Below, in pieces: positions 1-9,112 of a DNA stretch of 64,000 nt. How positions within the stretch are numbered: the stretch's first letter is position 1; each line of letters begins with the position of its first letter. Below the pieces are notes generated by a model. It searched no databases. It had not been told where the DNA came from and worked only from the letters and a program-made list of their open reading frames with translations. The position numbers were made by a program, and so were the translations under genes. The stretch comes from Phycisphaerales bacterium (GTDB taxonomy: Bacteria; Planctomycetota; UBA1135; UBA2386). The stretch spans positions 1-64,000 of the forward strand of contig JADCJE010000024.1 of NCBI GenBank assembly GCA_020247305.1, given 5' to 3'.

Positions 1-668
1 ACGCGGAAGCCGTCCTTCGTCGGCGTGACCAGCCCCTGCAGCGCCTTCGGATCGCGGTTCACGAACGCGCCGACGCTCGCCAGCAGCCAGCAGTCGCCGA
101 TCGGGCCCTGGCGGCAGGCGTCGAGGTCCGGCGTGTCGTCGGCGAACAGCACGCGCGGCGTCGACTGGATGCGCGACAGGCCCGAGTGGAAGCTCGCCGC
201 GAAGTTCGGCGCGCGCTTCGGCGCGCCCGTCGCCGGCCGCGTCTCGCCGGAGTCGGGGCGGTCGGCGTCGCCGGCGGGGGATGGCGTCGGCGCGTCGGCC
301 TTGGGCGCCGCTGCGCGCGTGCGCGGCGCCTTGGTCAGGCCGTCGAGCGTCAGCGGCGGCAGTTCGTAGCTGCCGCTGCGCACCACGCGCTTGATCGCCG
401 CGATCGCCGCGGCGGCTGCGCCGGTGACCTTGGGGTCGATGCAGGCGCGATCGATCTCGTCGGGGCTTAGCGTCAGGTCGTCGTCGGCGTCCCAGGCGTC
501 GAAGTGCTGCGCGACGGTGGCGTCGAAGGTCGCCGTCGCGGAATCTGGATTCGCAGCCTTGGGACTCGCCGGCTTCGGCGTCGGCGCGACCGGCGGACGC
601 ACGGGATCCTGCTGCGCGGCGAGCGCGATGGCCAGCAGGGCGACGACGGCGAGGCGGAGCAGGCGCAT
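1..668 (-). CDS. calpain-like (C2 family) cysteine peptidase with EF-hand, C-terminally truncated by window edge
   Basis: The frame is open from an ATG at 668 to the left edge, giving 223 visible residues. Residues 1-20 form a signal peptide (MRLLRLAVVALLAIALAAQQ). Residues 60-71 fit an EF-hand loop (D60, D62, D64, T66, S68, E71), so calcium binding is plausible. A low-complexity Pro/Ala linker follows. Residues 187-203 read QGPIGDCWLLASVGAFV, the calpain nucleophile motif, with Cys193 as the expected catalytic cysteine. The His and Asn of the triad should lie beyond the edge. Calpain-fold peptidases are calcium-dependent endopeptidases in eukaryotes; secreted bacterial members are poorly characterised. 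A TACCCT hexamer ends 8 nt before the start. The family call is firm, the substrate unknown. Confidence 0.88.
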   Translation of the reverse strand, partial: MRLLRLAVVALLAIALAAQQDPVRPPVAPTPKPASPKAANPDSATATFDATVAQHFDAWDADDDLTLSPDEIDRACIDPKVTGAAAAAIAAIKRVVRSGSYELPPLTLDGLTKAPRTRAAAPKADAPTPSPAGDADRPDSGETRPATGAPKRAPNFAASFHSGLSRIQSTPRVLFADDTPDLDACRQGPIGDCWLLASVGAFVNRDPKALQGLVTPTKDGFR

Positions 669-676
669 GGTTGGGG

Positions 677-682
677 AGGGTA
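677..682 (-). promoter_or_regulatory. -10-like TACCCT, leaderless-type position
   Basis: On the minus strand TACCCT ends 8 nt before the ATG of the calpain-like gene, so transcription would begin at or almost at the start codon. No good -35 hexamer is visible. Prediction by pattern only. Confidence 0.4.
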
Positions 683-865
683 GCGGGTGCGGCTGGCCGC
701 GTACCGAGCAAGGTGCGCGGCGCCGAGCGACAGCGTGGAAGCAGCAATGACAGCAACGCGCGCGCCGCCAATCGAGACCCGCGTATGCCGGGTGGACTCC
801 ACCTCGCCAGTCAACGGTTGGCATGGAGTCCGGCGCAAGCGCGCCGAGTGGCTGCGAGGGTGCGA

Positions 866-1576
866 ATGGACTCGCCGAGACGATCGCGTAGTGGCGCTGG
901 CTCGCTGGTCTTGCTCCCGTCGGGGGCGTTCACGATCGACTCGGCGGCCGGAGAAGCCGAGTGCGGTGACGACGAGGTCGCACACCGCCGCGTGATCCGC
1001 CAGCCGTTCCACCTCGGGGTGACCGAGGTGACGCAGGCGCAGTGGCGCAGGGTGATGGGCAACAACCCGAGCCAGTTCCCGGGTGACGACCTGCCGGTGG
1101 AGCACGTGAGTTGGAACGACTGCCAGCAGTTCGTGCAGAAGGCGGTTGGCGGGCTGCGCCTGCCGAGTGAGGCGGAGTGGGAGTACGCCTGCCGGGCGGG
1201 GACGACCACGCCGTTTGCACTCGGCGCGACGATCACGCCCGCGCAGGCCAACTTCGACGGCAACGCGCCGTACGGCGGTGCGAGCAAGGGGCAGAATCGT
1301 GCGGCCACGGTGGCGGCCGGTTCGCTGCCGGCGAATGCCTGGGGCCTGCACGAGATGCACGGCAACGTGTGGGAGCACTGCCAGGACGGTTACGAGGCGT
1401 ATCCAGGAACCGGCACGGACGCGTCGTCGCGCGCAGCCGGCGCGCGGGTGCTGCGCGGCGGGGGCTGGAACGACAGCGCCAGCATTTGCCGCGCCGCGTA
1501 CCGCAACCGGTACGAGCTGGGCAGCCGGGACGACGCCGGTATGGGCCTGCGTCTCGCGCGGACGCTGCCGGAGTGA
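866..1576 (+). CDS. FGE-fold (sulfatase-modifying-factor) domain protein, probably not a formylglycine generator
   Basis: The 236-residue product carries the family landmarks in order: VTEVTQAQW, LPVEHVSWNDCQQF, RLPSEAEWEYACRAGT, NAWGLHEMHGNVWEHC, and the C-terminal RVLRGGGWNDSASICRAAYRNR and GLRLAR. True FGE uses two cysteines five residues apart near the C-terminus. Here the first is present (SIC) but the second position is occupied by a non-Cys residue (AAYRNR), so oxidation of sulfatase cysteines is doubtful. No sulfatase gene lies nearby. The frame is open upstream to 671, but that part is composition-like filler. I chose ATG 866 because the domain begins shortly after it and a GAGGG stretch precedes it. 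No signal peptide is visible from this start. Other members of the fold bind iron (EgtB) or act as docking or structural domains. Confidence 0.8.
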   Translation: MDSPRRSRSGAGSLVLLPSGAFTIDSAAGEAECGDDEVAHRRVIRQPFHLGVTEVTQAQWRRVMGNNPSQFPGDDLPVEHVSWNDCQQFVQKAVGGLRLPSEAEWEYACRAGTTTPFALGATITPAQANFDGNAPYGGASKGQNRAATVAAGSLPANAWGLHEMHGNVWEHCQDGYEAYPGTGTDASSRAAGARVLRGGGWNDSASICRAAYRNRYELGSRDDAGMGLRLARTLPE

Positions 1577-1873
1577 CCGCGAGCCGTCGTGGTCGCGCCT
1601 CGGCGGCCGGACCGTTCGCCCGTCGCGGCGAGCGGGCAACGGACTGAGCGCCTGTGGTCGCCATGGCGACGCGTGCCATGGAGTTCCGCACACTGCGGAC
1701 GGAGTCCATGTCGCGGTTCGCGCCGGCCGCCGGTGGGAGCTGACGCCAGACGCGCTAGCATGCACCCGAGCCACCGCCGTTCGCGCGCCAATGGCTACGC
1801 TGGCGCAAGTGCTTCGCCGGTGGTCCTTGGCCGGTGTGGCAACCGTGCTCGCATCTCCTACACGCGCTCCCGC

Positions 1874-3835
1874 ATGAACCCGTCGCGCCAGCAGTGCTTT
1901 CCGCCCCTTCTGCTCATCGTGCTCGGTATTCCCGCCTGCGCGACGCGCGAGGGAGTGCAGATCACGGACCGGCTGTTTCCTGGCGCAGTCGCGGGGGATC
2001 GTGGCCCGTTCCTCACCCGGCTCGTCGACGACTTCACGGGCGAAGCGATTGCGGGCGCCGAGGTCTTCCTGGTGGGAGAGAGCATGCACCCGATCGCCGG
2101 CGAATTCTGGTTCACGCACCGCGGCAGTAGCGACGCCGACGGGTTCGTCCGCATCGCGCGACCGAACGGCGATCGCGATTGGAACCTCCAGGTGGTGCGG
2201 CATCCGCGGTACGGCACCGTGGCGCGCACCGGCCACGCGAACGACACCTGGCGCCTCGGCGCCGCCTACGACGTGCCGGTGCGCATCACCGACTGGCTCG
2301 GGCGACCGGCGAGTGGCGCGCGCATCGGGCTCTGCGGTGGTTGCGGCCACACGCCGGACCTGGTCAACGCCGTCGCCGACGCCGATGGCGTCGCGGTGCT
2401 GCGCGGCATCGATCCGCAGCAAGGCATCGCCGACCTCTACGTGCAGCATCCCGGGCTGCACTTCTTCTACGAGCCGATCGAGTGGCTGCCGGGTAGCGCG
2501 CCGATGCCGGTGCAATGCGCGTTCGGGCCGGCGAAGTCCGGCCGCGTCGTCGATCATCGTGGCGCCCCGGTCGCGGGTGCGCATGTGCGCGTCGGCGGCC
2601 GGCATCGGGGGCCTTGGGCGCGCACGGCGGCCGATGGTTCCTTCACCGTGCTGGGCGCCGAGCCCGACGAGGCGCCGCATCAGGTCGCGACGCCGACCGG
2701 GCGCGACGTGCACTTCCCCTCCGCGACTCGCTACCCGGTGACGTTGCAGTTGCCGGATCTTGCCGATCCGGACGCGACCCACGGCACGATCGACGTGCCC
2801 TCGACGTCGGAGGTCGACGACGTCGCGCCGCCGACGCGCACGCTCAGGGTGCGGGTCGAGAACCCGCCGTCGCCGAGGATCTCGTTCGCGGTCGATCCTC
2901 CTGGTCGCGGCGCCGGGGACGACGACAGCGGGGACACGATCACCGTGCCGCGCGCCGGCCCGTTCGTGCTGGAGGTCCACGACGAGTCCGACGGGATCTG
3001 GAACCCGCGCCAGTTCGCGTTCGACGATGCGAGCGCCGTGAGCGATCCGCTGGTGGTCGCATGGACGCCGGATGCCCGAGTGATCGGCCGTGCCGTCGAT
3101 GGGCGGGGTCGTCCCGTGGCCGCCATCGTCCGCTGGGTGCGCTCCGCGTTCGCGGTCCTGCGTCGATCAAACGCGCGGGACGAATCCGCCCTGGTGCAGC
3201 ACCGGTGCGACGATGGTCGCTTCGACCTGCGACGCCGAGCGGGTTGGTCGCTGCTCGAAGTGGCGCCGGCGACGCCGGAGTTGCGACCGCGCCTGCTGTG
3301 GGTGAACGTGCCTGCCGCGCAGGCGGAGGTGGCGCTCGACCTTGGCGAAGTGGCCCTCGGCGCGGCGCCGCAACTGCGCGTCGTGGATGCGGTCGGGACG
3401 CCGCTGCCCGACGCGAGCGTCCGGTGGGCGAGGCCGGGATGGCATCCGGCGGGCGAGCCGGAAGCCTGGCCTCTCGACCCCGAGGGTGGCTGGCGCGGTC
3501 CCGACCTGCAAGCCGGCGACGTGCTGTTCGCGCGCCGCGACGAGGACCATGTCGAACATCGCGTGCGGCTTGCCGGCGACGGCCCGTTCACGATCGAACT
3601 GCCCGCGGCGCAGCTCGATCTGGAGGTCGTCGATGCGGCCGGCGCGCCGCTCGCCGGTGCGGTGGCGTTCCTCGATCGTTCGCAGCGCGTCGAGGGCGGG
3701 TCGGTGGCGCTGCGGGGTCTGCCGGCAGGGTGGTTGCGCCTCTACGTCGGCGTGCAGGGTCATCGGTCGGCGATCGTCGACGTCGTCGCCGCGACCGAGC
3801 CGCAGTCGGTGCGCGTGGTCGTGCCGACCCGCTGA
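1874..3835 (+). CDS. lipoprotein with repeated carboxypeptidase-regulatory-like beta modules
   Basis: The 653-residue product starts with a signal peptide ending in LGIPAC, an acceptable though not perfect lipobox, so attachment to a membrane by lipidation is likely. The rest is a series of similar modules introduced by phrases such as DFTGEAIAGAEVFL, DWLGRPASGARIGL, DHRGAPVAGAHVRV, VDGRGRPVAAIVRW, VDAVGTPLPDASVRW and VDAAGAPLAGAVAFL. These are typical of carboxypeptidase-regulatory-like (transthyretin/CNA-B-like) beta sandwiches. No catalytic domain is evident. ATG 1874 is preferred over the open frame reaching back to 1589 because it immediately precedes the signal sequence. The likely role is extracytoplasmic binding or structural; the specific function is unknown. 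Confidence 0.8.
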   Translation: MNPSRQQCFPPLLLIVLGIPACATREGVQITDRLFPGAVAGDRGPFLTRLVDDFTGEAIAGAEVFLVGESMHPIAGEFWFTHRGSSDADGFVRIARPNGDRDWNLQVVRHPRYGTVARTGHANDTWRLGAAYDVPVRITDWLGRPASGARIGLCGGCGHTPDLVNAVADADGVAVLRGIDPQQGIADLYVQHPGLHFFYEPIEWLPGSAPMPVQCAFGPAKSGRVVDHRGAPVAGAHVRVGGRHRGPWARTAADGSFTVLGAEPDEAPHQVATPTGRDVHFPSATRYPVTLQLPDLADPDATHGTIDVPSTSEVDDVAPPTRTLRVRVENPPSPRISFAVDPPGRGAGDDDSGDTITVPRAGPFVLEVHDESDGIWNPRQFAFDDASAVSDPLVVAWTPDARVIGRAVDGRGRPVAAIVRWVRSAFAVLRRSNARDESALVQHRCDDGRFDLRRRAGWSLLEVAPATPELRPRLLWVNVPAAQAEVALDLGEVALGAAPQLRVVDAVGTPLPDASVRWARPGWHPAGEPEAWPLDPEGGWRGPDLQAGDVLFARRDEDHVEHRVRLAGDGPFTIELPAAQLDLEVVDAAGAPLAGAVAFLDRSQRVEGGSVALRGLPAGWLRLYVGVQGHRSAIVDVVAATEPQSVRVVVPTR

Positions 3836-4086
3836 GCGGGTCGCGCGCGCGAATGCCCGCTGACGCCGTGGAGTCTGCATGACGGCAGGCCACGCCAGCC
3901 GGTGCGCAGGTGCGCGGCTGGGGCGATACCTTTGGCCGCAGGCGGATCGGTGGATTCGCGGCCCCTCGGCAGCAAGCGTCCGGACGCACCGGTGCGCTCC
4001 GGCTCGCGGACTGCAACCAGCTACCTCGCGACTGCTTGGTGTTGCTTGCTGCTGCGCTCGTGGTGTTTGGGCTCTGTGTACTCCGC

Positions 4087-4144
4087 GCTCTCTGTGGTTC
4101 CTTTCTGTTGCTGCTGCTGCAGAAGCAGAACAACCACAGAGAGC
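4087..4144. repeat. 13-nt perfect inverted repeat, hairpin-forming
   Basis: GCTCTCTGTGGTT at 4087-4099 is exactly complementary to 4132-4144. The 32-nt spacer is itself partly self-complementary (CTGCTGCTGCAG core), and pairing continues imperfectly outside the arms (CTCTGTGTACT at 4072-4082 against the right-hand CAGAGAACACAGAG). It would make a long imperfect cruciform or RNA hairpin. Confidence 0.8.
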
Positions 4145-4170
4145 ACAGAGAACACAGAGAACACAGAGCA
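4135..4170. repeat. four tandem copies of a 9-nt unit (CACAGAGAA-type)
   Basis: Units at 4135, 4144, 4153 and 4162 read CACAGAGAG, CACAGAGAA, CACAGAGAA and CACAGAGCA. The block continues into A/G-rich sequence to about 4205. The same unit in reverse complement (TCTCTGTG, CTCTGTGT) lies in the left arm of the adjoining palindrome. Confidence 0.85.
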
Positions 4171-4475
4171 GAGAAGAGCGGAGAAGCGCAGAGGAGAGCA
4201 GGGCAGGGCAAACGGAGGTGCGGCAGCAGAGCCAACGGCAACTGCGGTGCGCGCCGGGTGGTGTGACCAGCCGTGACGCAGACTTCGAGAACGTGCACTC
4301 CGGCGATTGCGCACGTCGCGGCTGCCAGCGGCATGGGCCCGCAGAACGAAAGGGTGGAGCGGACGCCGGCGACGTCCGCGGCTTCGACGGCTGCGACCGA
4401 CTGCTGTTCGCGCCGCGGCCATTCGTGGGCCGGGAGAGCCACGCACGCGGCCTCGCGGCCGACGCCACCGTCGCA

Positions 4476-5939
4476 TCAACCGCGTCGGCCGCTCGCCAGT
4501 CCAACGACCGACCCCACCGCCACCGTCGCGCCACAACTCACCAACCCGTGCCACGGCCACGCCAGCTTCACGCCCCACTCCTCCAGGCCGAACACCACGA
4601 CGCCGATCGCCGCCACACCGCCGCACAGCCCGGCCAGCGACGCGACCGGCGCGACACCGCGCGCGGCCAGCACGAACAGCCCGAGGATCACGCCGGTCGT
4701 GACCGTGGCGATGGCGAGCACCTGGCTGACGACCGCCTGCCCGCCGCCGAGGCCGCTGATGCCGACGGCGATCTGCAGGCCGGCGAACAGCACGGTGGCG
4801 AGCTTGGCGGCGCGCAGGGCGAACGGCGAGTCGGGGCTGTGCCCGGTGGCCGGCAGCAGGAAGTCGTTGACCAGCGCGCCCGCCGACGCCGACAGCGAAC
4901 TCGACAGCGTCGACATCGCCGCCGAGAACACGGCGCCGAGCACGAGGCCGACGAGGCCGATCGGCAGGTGGTGGACGAGGAAGTCGGCGAACACGGCGTC
5001 GCCCTTGCCGAACGGCTGCGCCGGCGGGTTGGCGGCGTAGAAGGCCGCGAGGCCGTGGCCGATGGCGAGGAACAGCGCGAACTGTGCGAACACCAGCGGG
5101 CCGCTCCACAGTAGCGCCTTCTGCGCGTCGCGCAGGCTGCGGGCGCTGAGGTAGCGCTGCACGATCATCTGGTCGACGCCGTGGCTGCCGATGGTCAGCA
5201 CAGCACCCCCGAGCAACCCCGCCCAGAACGTGTACGGCGTGCTGAAGTCGAGGCCGAAGTCGAACGCGCGCAGCCGGCCGCTGGCGGCGGCGTCGCTGGC
5301 GATCTGCGCGATCCCGCCGTCGACCTTGCCGCCGATCACCGCAAGCGCCGCGAACGCGCCGGCCATGTAGACGAAGAACTGCGCGACGTCGGTCCAGACG
5401 ACCGCCTTGATGCCGCCGACGACGGTGTACGCCAGCGTGCCGAGGCTCGTCAGCAGCACGGCGACCGGCAGGGACCAGCCGAACATCGTCTGCAGCACGA
5501 CCGCGGTCAGGTACAGGCGCAGGCCGTCGGCGAGCGTGCGGGTCACCAGGAACAGTCCGCTCGCCAGCGTGCGCACCGCCGGGCCGCTGCGCACGCGCAG
5601 CACGTCGTAGGCGGTGAACAGTTCGCCGCGGAAGTACATCGGCACCAGCGTGTAGGCGGCGATGGTGCGGCCGACGATGTAGCCGAGCGGCAGCTGCAGG
5701 AAGCGCAGGTCGCCGGTGCCGAACTTGGCGGCGTAGGCGATGCCGGGCACGCTCAGGAACGTCGCCGTGCTGGTCTCGGTGGCGACGATCGACAGCAGCA
5801 GCGTCCACCACGGCAGGTCGCGGCCGCCGAGCAGGTAGTCGCTGGCGCTCTTCTGGCCGCGCCCCATCCACAGGCCGAACGCGACCGTGCCGAGCATGTA
5901 GACGCAGAGCAGGACGAGGTCGAGCGAGGAGAGGCCCAT
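4476..5939 (-). CDS. sodium/solute symporter (SSS family)
   Basis: The 487-residue polytopic membrane protein begins MGLSSLDLVLLCVYMLGTVAFGLWMGR and contains the SSS-family signature stretch GGRDLPWWTLLLSIVATETSTATFLSVPG near residues 37-65, plus SAAMSTLSSSLSASAGALVNDF around residues 305-330. It has about a dozen hydrophobic segments. Members couple inward Na+ flux to uptake of sugars, amino acids, carboxylates or other small solutes; this sequence does not reveal which. A TATAGC hexamer lies 11 nt upstream of the start. The next gene on the strand, an ion-pumping ATPase, ends about 200 bp upstream, so co-transcription is possible but not shown. Confidence 0.92.
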   Translation of the reverse strand: MGLSSLDLVLLCVYMLGTVAFGLWMGRGQKSASDYLLGGRDLPWWTLLLSIVATETSTATFLSVPGIAYAAKFGTGDLRFLQLPLGYIVGRTIAAYTLVPMYFRGELFTAYDVLRVRSGPAVRTLASGLFLVTRTLADGLRLYLTAVVLQTMFGWSLPVAVLLTSLGTLAYTVVGGIKAVVWTDVAQFFVYMAGAFAALAVIGGKVDGGIAQIASDAAASGRLRAFDFGLDFSTPYTFWAGLLGGAVLTIGSHGVDQMIVQRYLSARSLRDAQKALLWSGPLVFAQFALFLAIGHGLAAFYAANPPAQPFGKGDAVFADFLVHHLPIGLVGLVLGAVFSAAMSTLSSSLSASAGALVNDFLLPATGHSPDSPFALRAAKLATVLFAGLQIAVGISGLGGGQAVVSQVLAIATVTTGVILGLFVLAARGVAPVASLAGLCGGVAAIGVVVFGLEEWGVKLAWPWHGLVSCGATVAVGSVVGLASGRRG

Positions 5940-6139
5940 CGGCGCCGGCAGCTATACCCGCTGCCGCGGTGGCGGCCAAAGCTGGCGTGGGTGGGGCGTC
6001 AAGGCGTCGTCAGCGGGCCACGTTCGCCTGCGTTGCCGTAGCAGGCGTCTGGCTCGCGTGCTGGCCGACCCATGGCGCTGCACGAGCGGCGTTCGTCGCG
6101 AGCGCCACGCGCGGCCATCCGTCCGCGCGGCACGCGCGC

Positions 6140-9112
6140 TCAGCCCGCCATCGCGCCCGCGGCCCGCCGCTCGCCGCGCCGCCGCAGCGCCTTGCCGGCT
6201 TCGACGACGACCAGCAGCACACCGGCCAGCGCGAGCGGCTCGAGCCAGTGGCCCACCGACAGCGGCGCCATGCCGAGCAGGCCTTGCAGCCACGGCGTGT
6301 GCATGGCGAGCAGGTGCACCCCGAACGCCAGCGGCACGGCGACCGCGAGCGGCACGTTGCGCGACCACGGCACGGCGAACGCCGAGCTGCGTTCGGAGCG
6401 GCAGTTGAGCACGTGTGCATTCTCCAGCAGCACGAACAGCACGAGCAGCTGGTTGCGCGCCGCGCCGACCTCGTGGCCGGCGTCCAGCAGCCACCACCAG
6501 TAGCCGACGCCGAGCGCGGCCATCGCGCCGCCGGCGAGCGCCACCTGCCGCAGCATGGTGCGGTCGAAGAAGCCTTCGTCCTTGCGTCGCGGCGGCCGCT
6601 GCATCGCAGCCGGCTCGCCGCCTTCGAACGCCAGCGCCACGTCCTGGATGCCGTTGGTGACGAGGTTGAGCCACAACAGCTGCAGCGCCGTCAGCGGCGC
6701 CGGCAGGCCGAGCGCCACCGCCGCCAGCAGCGTCAGCATCTCGGCGAGGCCGGTCGCCAGCAGCAGCCAGCCGACCTTGCGGATGGTGTCGTAGGCGTAG
6801 CGGCCCTGTTCGACGCCGGCCGCCAGCGACGCGAGGTCGTCGTCGGTCAGCAGCAGCGGGGCGGTGTCCTTGGCGACGTCGGCGCCCGAGCCCATCGCCA
6901 CGCCGATGTCCGCGGCGCGCAGGGCCGGCGCGTCGTTGACGCCGTCCCCGGTCACCGCGACGACGTGGCCCAGGCGCTGGAAGCTGCGCACGAGCTGCAG
7001 CTTCTGCAGCGGCGCGATGCGCGCGAACACGCGGCCGCGGGCGCACAGCGCGTCGACGGCGGCGTCGTCGTCGGCGGCGGCGAGCTGGCTGCCGGTGACG
7101 ATCTGGCGTTCGTCGTCGGCGAGGCCGAGTTCGCGCGCGATCGCGAACGACGTGCGCGGGTGGTCGCCGGTCACCATCACCACGGCGACGCCGGCGGCGT
7201 GGCAACGCGCGATCGCGTCCTTGGCGCGCGGCCGCGGCGGGTCGAGGAAGCCGACGAGGCCTTCGACCGTCAGCGGCGGCAGCGCGTCGTCGGTGACACA
7301 GGTCGCCACGGGGGGGCTGGCGTCGCCACACGCCGCGGCGACGTGTTCGCCGGCGCCGGCGCTCCCGGCCGCGGTTGTTGGCGCGACGAACCCGCTGGCG
7401 CCGTCGTTGCCAACGGTGGCGAACGGCAGCGCCGCGCCGGCCGGGATCGTCGCCGTGGCGACCAACAGGAAGCGATGGCCGCTGCTGGCGAGTTCGTGCG
7501 CCTGCTGCTCCAGCAGCGCGCGGTCGACGGGCACGACGCCGGCCGCCGTGCGCATCGACGCGCAGCGCGGCAGCAACCGCTCGAGCGCGCCCTTCACGCA
7601 CACGACGCGGCCGCCGTCGCCCTGCTGTACGCAAGCCGCCGCGAACGCGCGCTCGGACTCGAACGGCACGCGCGCCAACACCGCGCCGCCGCCGCGCGCC
7701 AGCGCCGGCGCGACGCCGGCCTTGTACGCGAACGCCAACAGCGCGACGTCGACCGGGTCGCCTTCGTGCGTCCACTCGCCCGCGGCGGGCGTCAGCGTCG
7801 CTTCGCTGCAGGGCACGGCCGCCGCGGCGAGGCCGTGCACGCGCGCCGCGACTGCGGCTGCAAGCGGTTCGCCGGTGTCAGTCGTCACCGCGCCGAGGCC
7901 GGCGTAGCCCTCGCCGCCGACGTGCACGTGCTCGCCGCCGGGCAGCGCGACGCGGCGCACGGTCTGGCGGTTGACGGTCAGCGTGCCGGTCTTGTCGCTG
8001 GCGATCAGGCTGCAGCTGCCGAGGCCTTCGACCGCCGGCAGGCGGCGGACGATGACGCCGCGTTTGCTCATGCGCTGGGTCGCGATCGACAGCGCGACGG
8101 TGACGGCGACGGGCAGGCCCTCGGGGATCGCCGAGACCGCCAGCGCGACCGCGAGAAAGAACACGTCGTGCGCCGACTGGCCGCGCAGCAGCGACACGGC
8201 GGCGACGACTAGGCTCGCGGCGACGACCGCGACGCTGACGTGGCGGGCGAAGCGCTGCATGCGCAGCACCAGCGGCGGCGTCTGGGCCTTGGTCGCGGCG
8301 ACGGCGCTGGCGATGCCGCCGACCTCGGTGCGCGCGCCGGTGGCGACGACGACGCCTTCGCCGCGGCCGCGTTGCACGGTGGTGCCGGCGAACGCCATGC
8401 ATCTGCGGTCGGCGACCGGCGTCGCCGCCGGCAGCGTCGCGTCGGCCTTGTTCGTCGCCGTCGACTCGCCGGTCAACGGCGCTTCGTCGATCGCGAGGTC
8501 GCTGGCGGCGTGCAGCCGCAGGTCCGCGGGCACGCGGTTGCCGGATTCGATCAGCACCACGTCGCCGGGCACGAGGTCCTCGGCATCGCGCACGACGACG
8601 GCGCCGCCGCGCCGGATGCGCGCCCGCGGCGGCAGCAGCCGCTGCAGGTCGGCGGCGCTGCGCTCGGCCCGCGCTTCCTGCCAGACGCCGATCGCGGCGT
8701 CGAGCGCGACGACCAGCAGGATGAAGAACGCGTCGGCGCGGTCGCCGAGCAGCAGGGCCAGCAGCGCCGCTGCGCCGAGCACGTACAGCAGCGGGCTGTG
8801 CAGCTGCCGGAGCAGCAGGGCGAGCAGCGACGGGCGCTGCGGTTGCGGCAGGCGGTTGTGGCCCCAGCGCGCGCGGCGCGCGGCCGCCTCCGCGTCGTCG
8901 AGCCCATGTGTCGGGGCCACGGCGTGGCGGGCGGCGACGTGCGCGGCCGGCAACGCGTGCCATGCGGCGCTGGCGACCTGGGCGGCGGGACCGGCGCCGT
9001 CGGGTCCGCCTGGAGCCGAGTCACCGGGCGCTGTCGCCCCCGGGCCGTGCGCCACGCCGGCCGCCGCCTTCGGCAAGGAATCGTCGCGCGGCAGCTTGGC
9101 GGGATCGGGCAT
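6140..9112 (-). CDS. P-type cation-transporting ATPase (P2A-like)
   Basis: The 990-residue product has an N-terminal cation-ATPase domain, the actuator motif TGES, the membrane motif PEGLP, the phosphorylation motif with Asp373 in SDKTGTLTVN, and the hinge motif GDGVNDAP near residue 723. A C-terminal block of about six membrane segments follows. PEGLP before DKTGT, and absence of CPC or N-terminal metal-binding domains, place it with type II pumps (Ca2+ or related), not heavy-metal exporters. ATG 9112 is chosen; the open frame extends 38 codons further but that part is non-conserved and overlaps a divergent regulatory region. Cytoplasmic ATP hydrolysis would drive cation export. The exact ion is not decidable here. 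Confidence 0.93.
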   Translation of the reverse strand: MPDPAKLPRDDSLPKAAAGVAHGPGATAPGDSAPGGPDGAGPAAQVASAAWHALPAAHVAARHAVAPTHGLDDAEAAARRARWGHNRLPQPQRPSLLALLLRQLHSPLLYVLGAAALLALLLGDRADAFFILLVVALDAAIGVWQEARAERSAADLQRLLPPRARIRRGGAVVVRDAEDLVPGDVVLIESGNRVPADLRLHAASDLAIDEAPLTGESTATNKADATLPAATPVADRRCMAFAGTTVQRGRGEGVVVATGARTEVGGIASAVAATKAQTPPLVLRMQRFARHVSVAVVAASLVVAAVSLLRGQSAHDVFFLAVALAVSAIPEGLPVAVTVALSIATQRMSKRGVIVRRLPAVEGLGSCSLIASDKTGTLTVNRQTVRRVALPGGEHVHVGGEGYAGLGAVTTDTGEPLAAAVAARVHGLAAAAVPCSEATLTPAAGEWTHEGDPVDVALLAFAYKAGVAPALARGGGAVLARVPFESERAFAAACVQQGDGGRVVCVKGALERLLPRCASMRTAAGVVPVDRALLEQQAHELASSGHRFLLVATATIPAGAALPFATVGNDGASGFVAPTTAAGSAGAGEHVAAACGDASPPVATCVTDDALPPLTVEGLVGFLDPPRPRAKDAIARCHAAGVAVVMVTGDHPRTSFAIARELGLADDERQIVTGSQLAAADDDAAVDALCARGRVFARIAPLQKLQLVRSFQRLGHVVAVTGDGVNDAPALRAADIGVAMGSGADVAKDTAPLLLTDDDLASLAAGVEQGRYAYDTIRKVGWLLLATGLAEMLTLLAAVALGLPAPLTALQLLWLNLVTNGIQDVALAFEGGEPAAMQRPPRRKDEGFFDRTMLRQVALAGGAMAALGVGYWWWLLDAGHEVGAARNQLLVLFVLLENAHVLNCRSERSSAFAVPWSRNVPLAVAVPLAFGVHLLAMHTPWLQGLLGMAPLSVGHWLEPLALAGVLLVVVEAGKALRRRGERRAAGAMAG

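Larger units (their letters stand above)
3836..4475. other. 640-bp non-coding interval with repeats
   Basis: Convergent interval between the plus-strand lipoprotein and the minus-strand symporter. I see no convincing gene. Its middle has base composition unlike the rest of the window (A/G-rich, low GC) and holds the palindrome and tandem repeat annotated separately. Confidence 0.7.

Noticed and set aside
866-1576. Calling the FGE-fold protein a sulfatase-activating enzyme.
   Set aside because: The second active-site cysteine is missing and no sulfatase is nearby.
473-2980. A long minus-strand open frame across the FGE-fold and lipoprotein genes.
   Set aside because: Arg-rich filler; it conflicts with recognisable genes on both strands, including the calpain-like gene whose true frame runs off the left edge.
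3588-4442. Possible protein with Leu/Cys/Ser repeats (CSLCSLCSLW) on the minus strand.
   Set aside because: These residues come from translating the 9-nt CACAGAGAA tandem repeat. No start signal or domain supports a gene.
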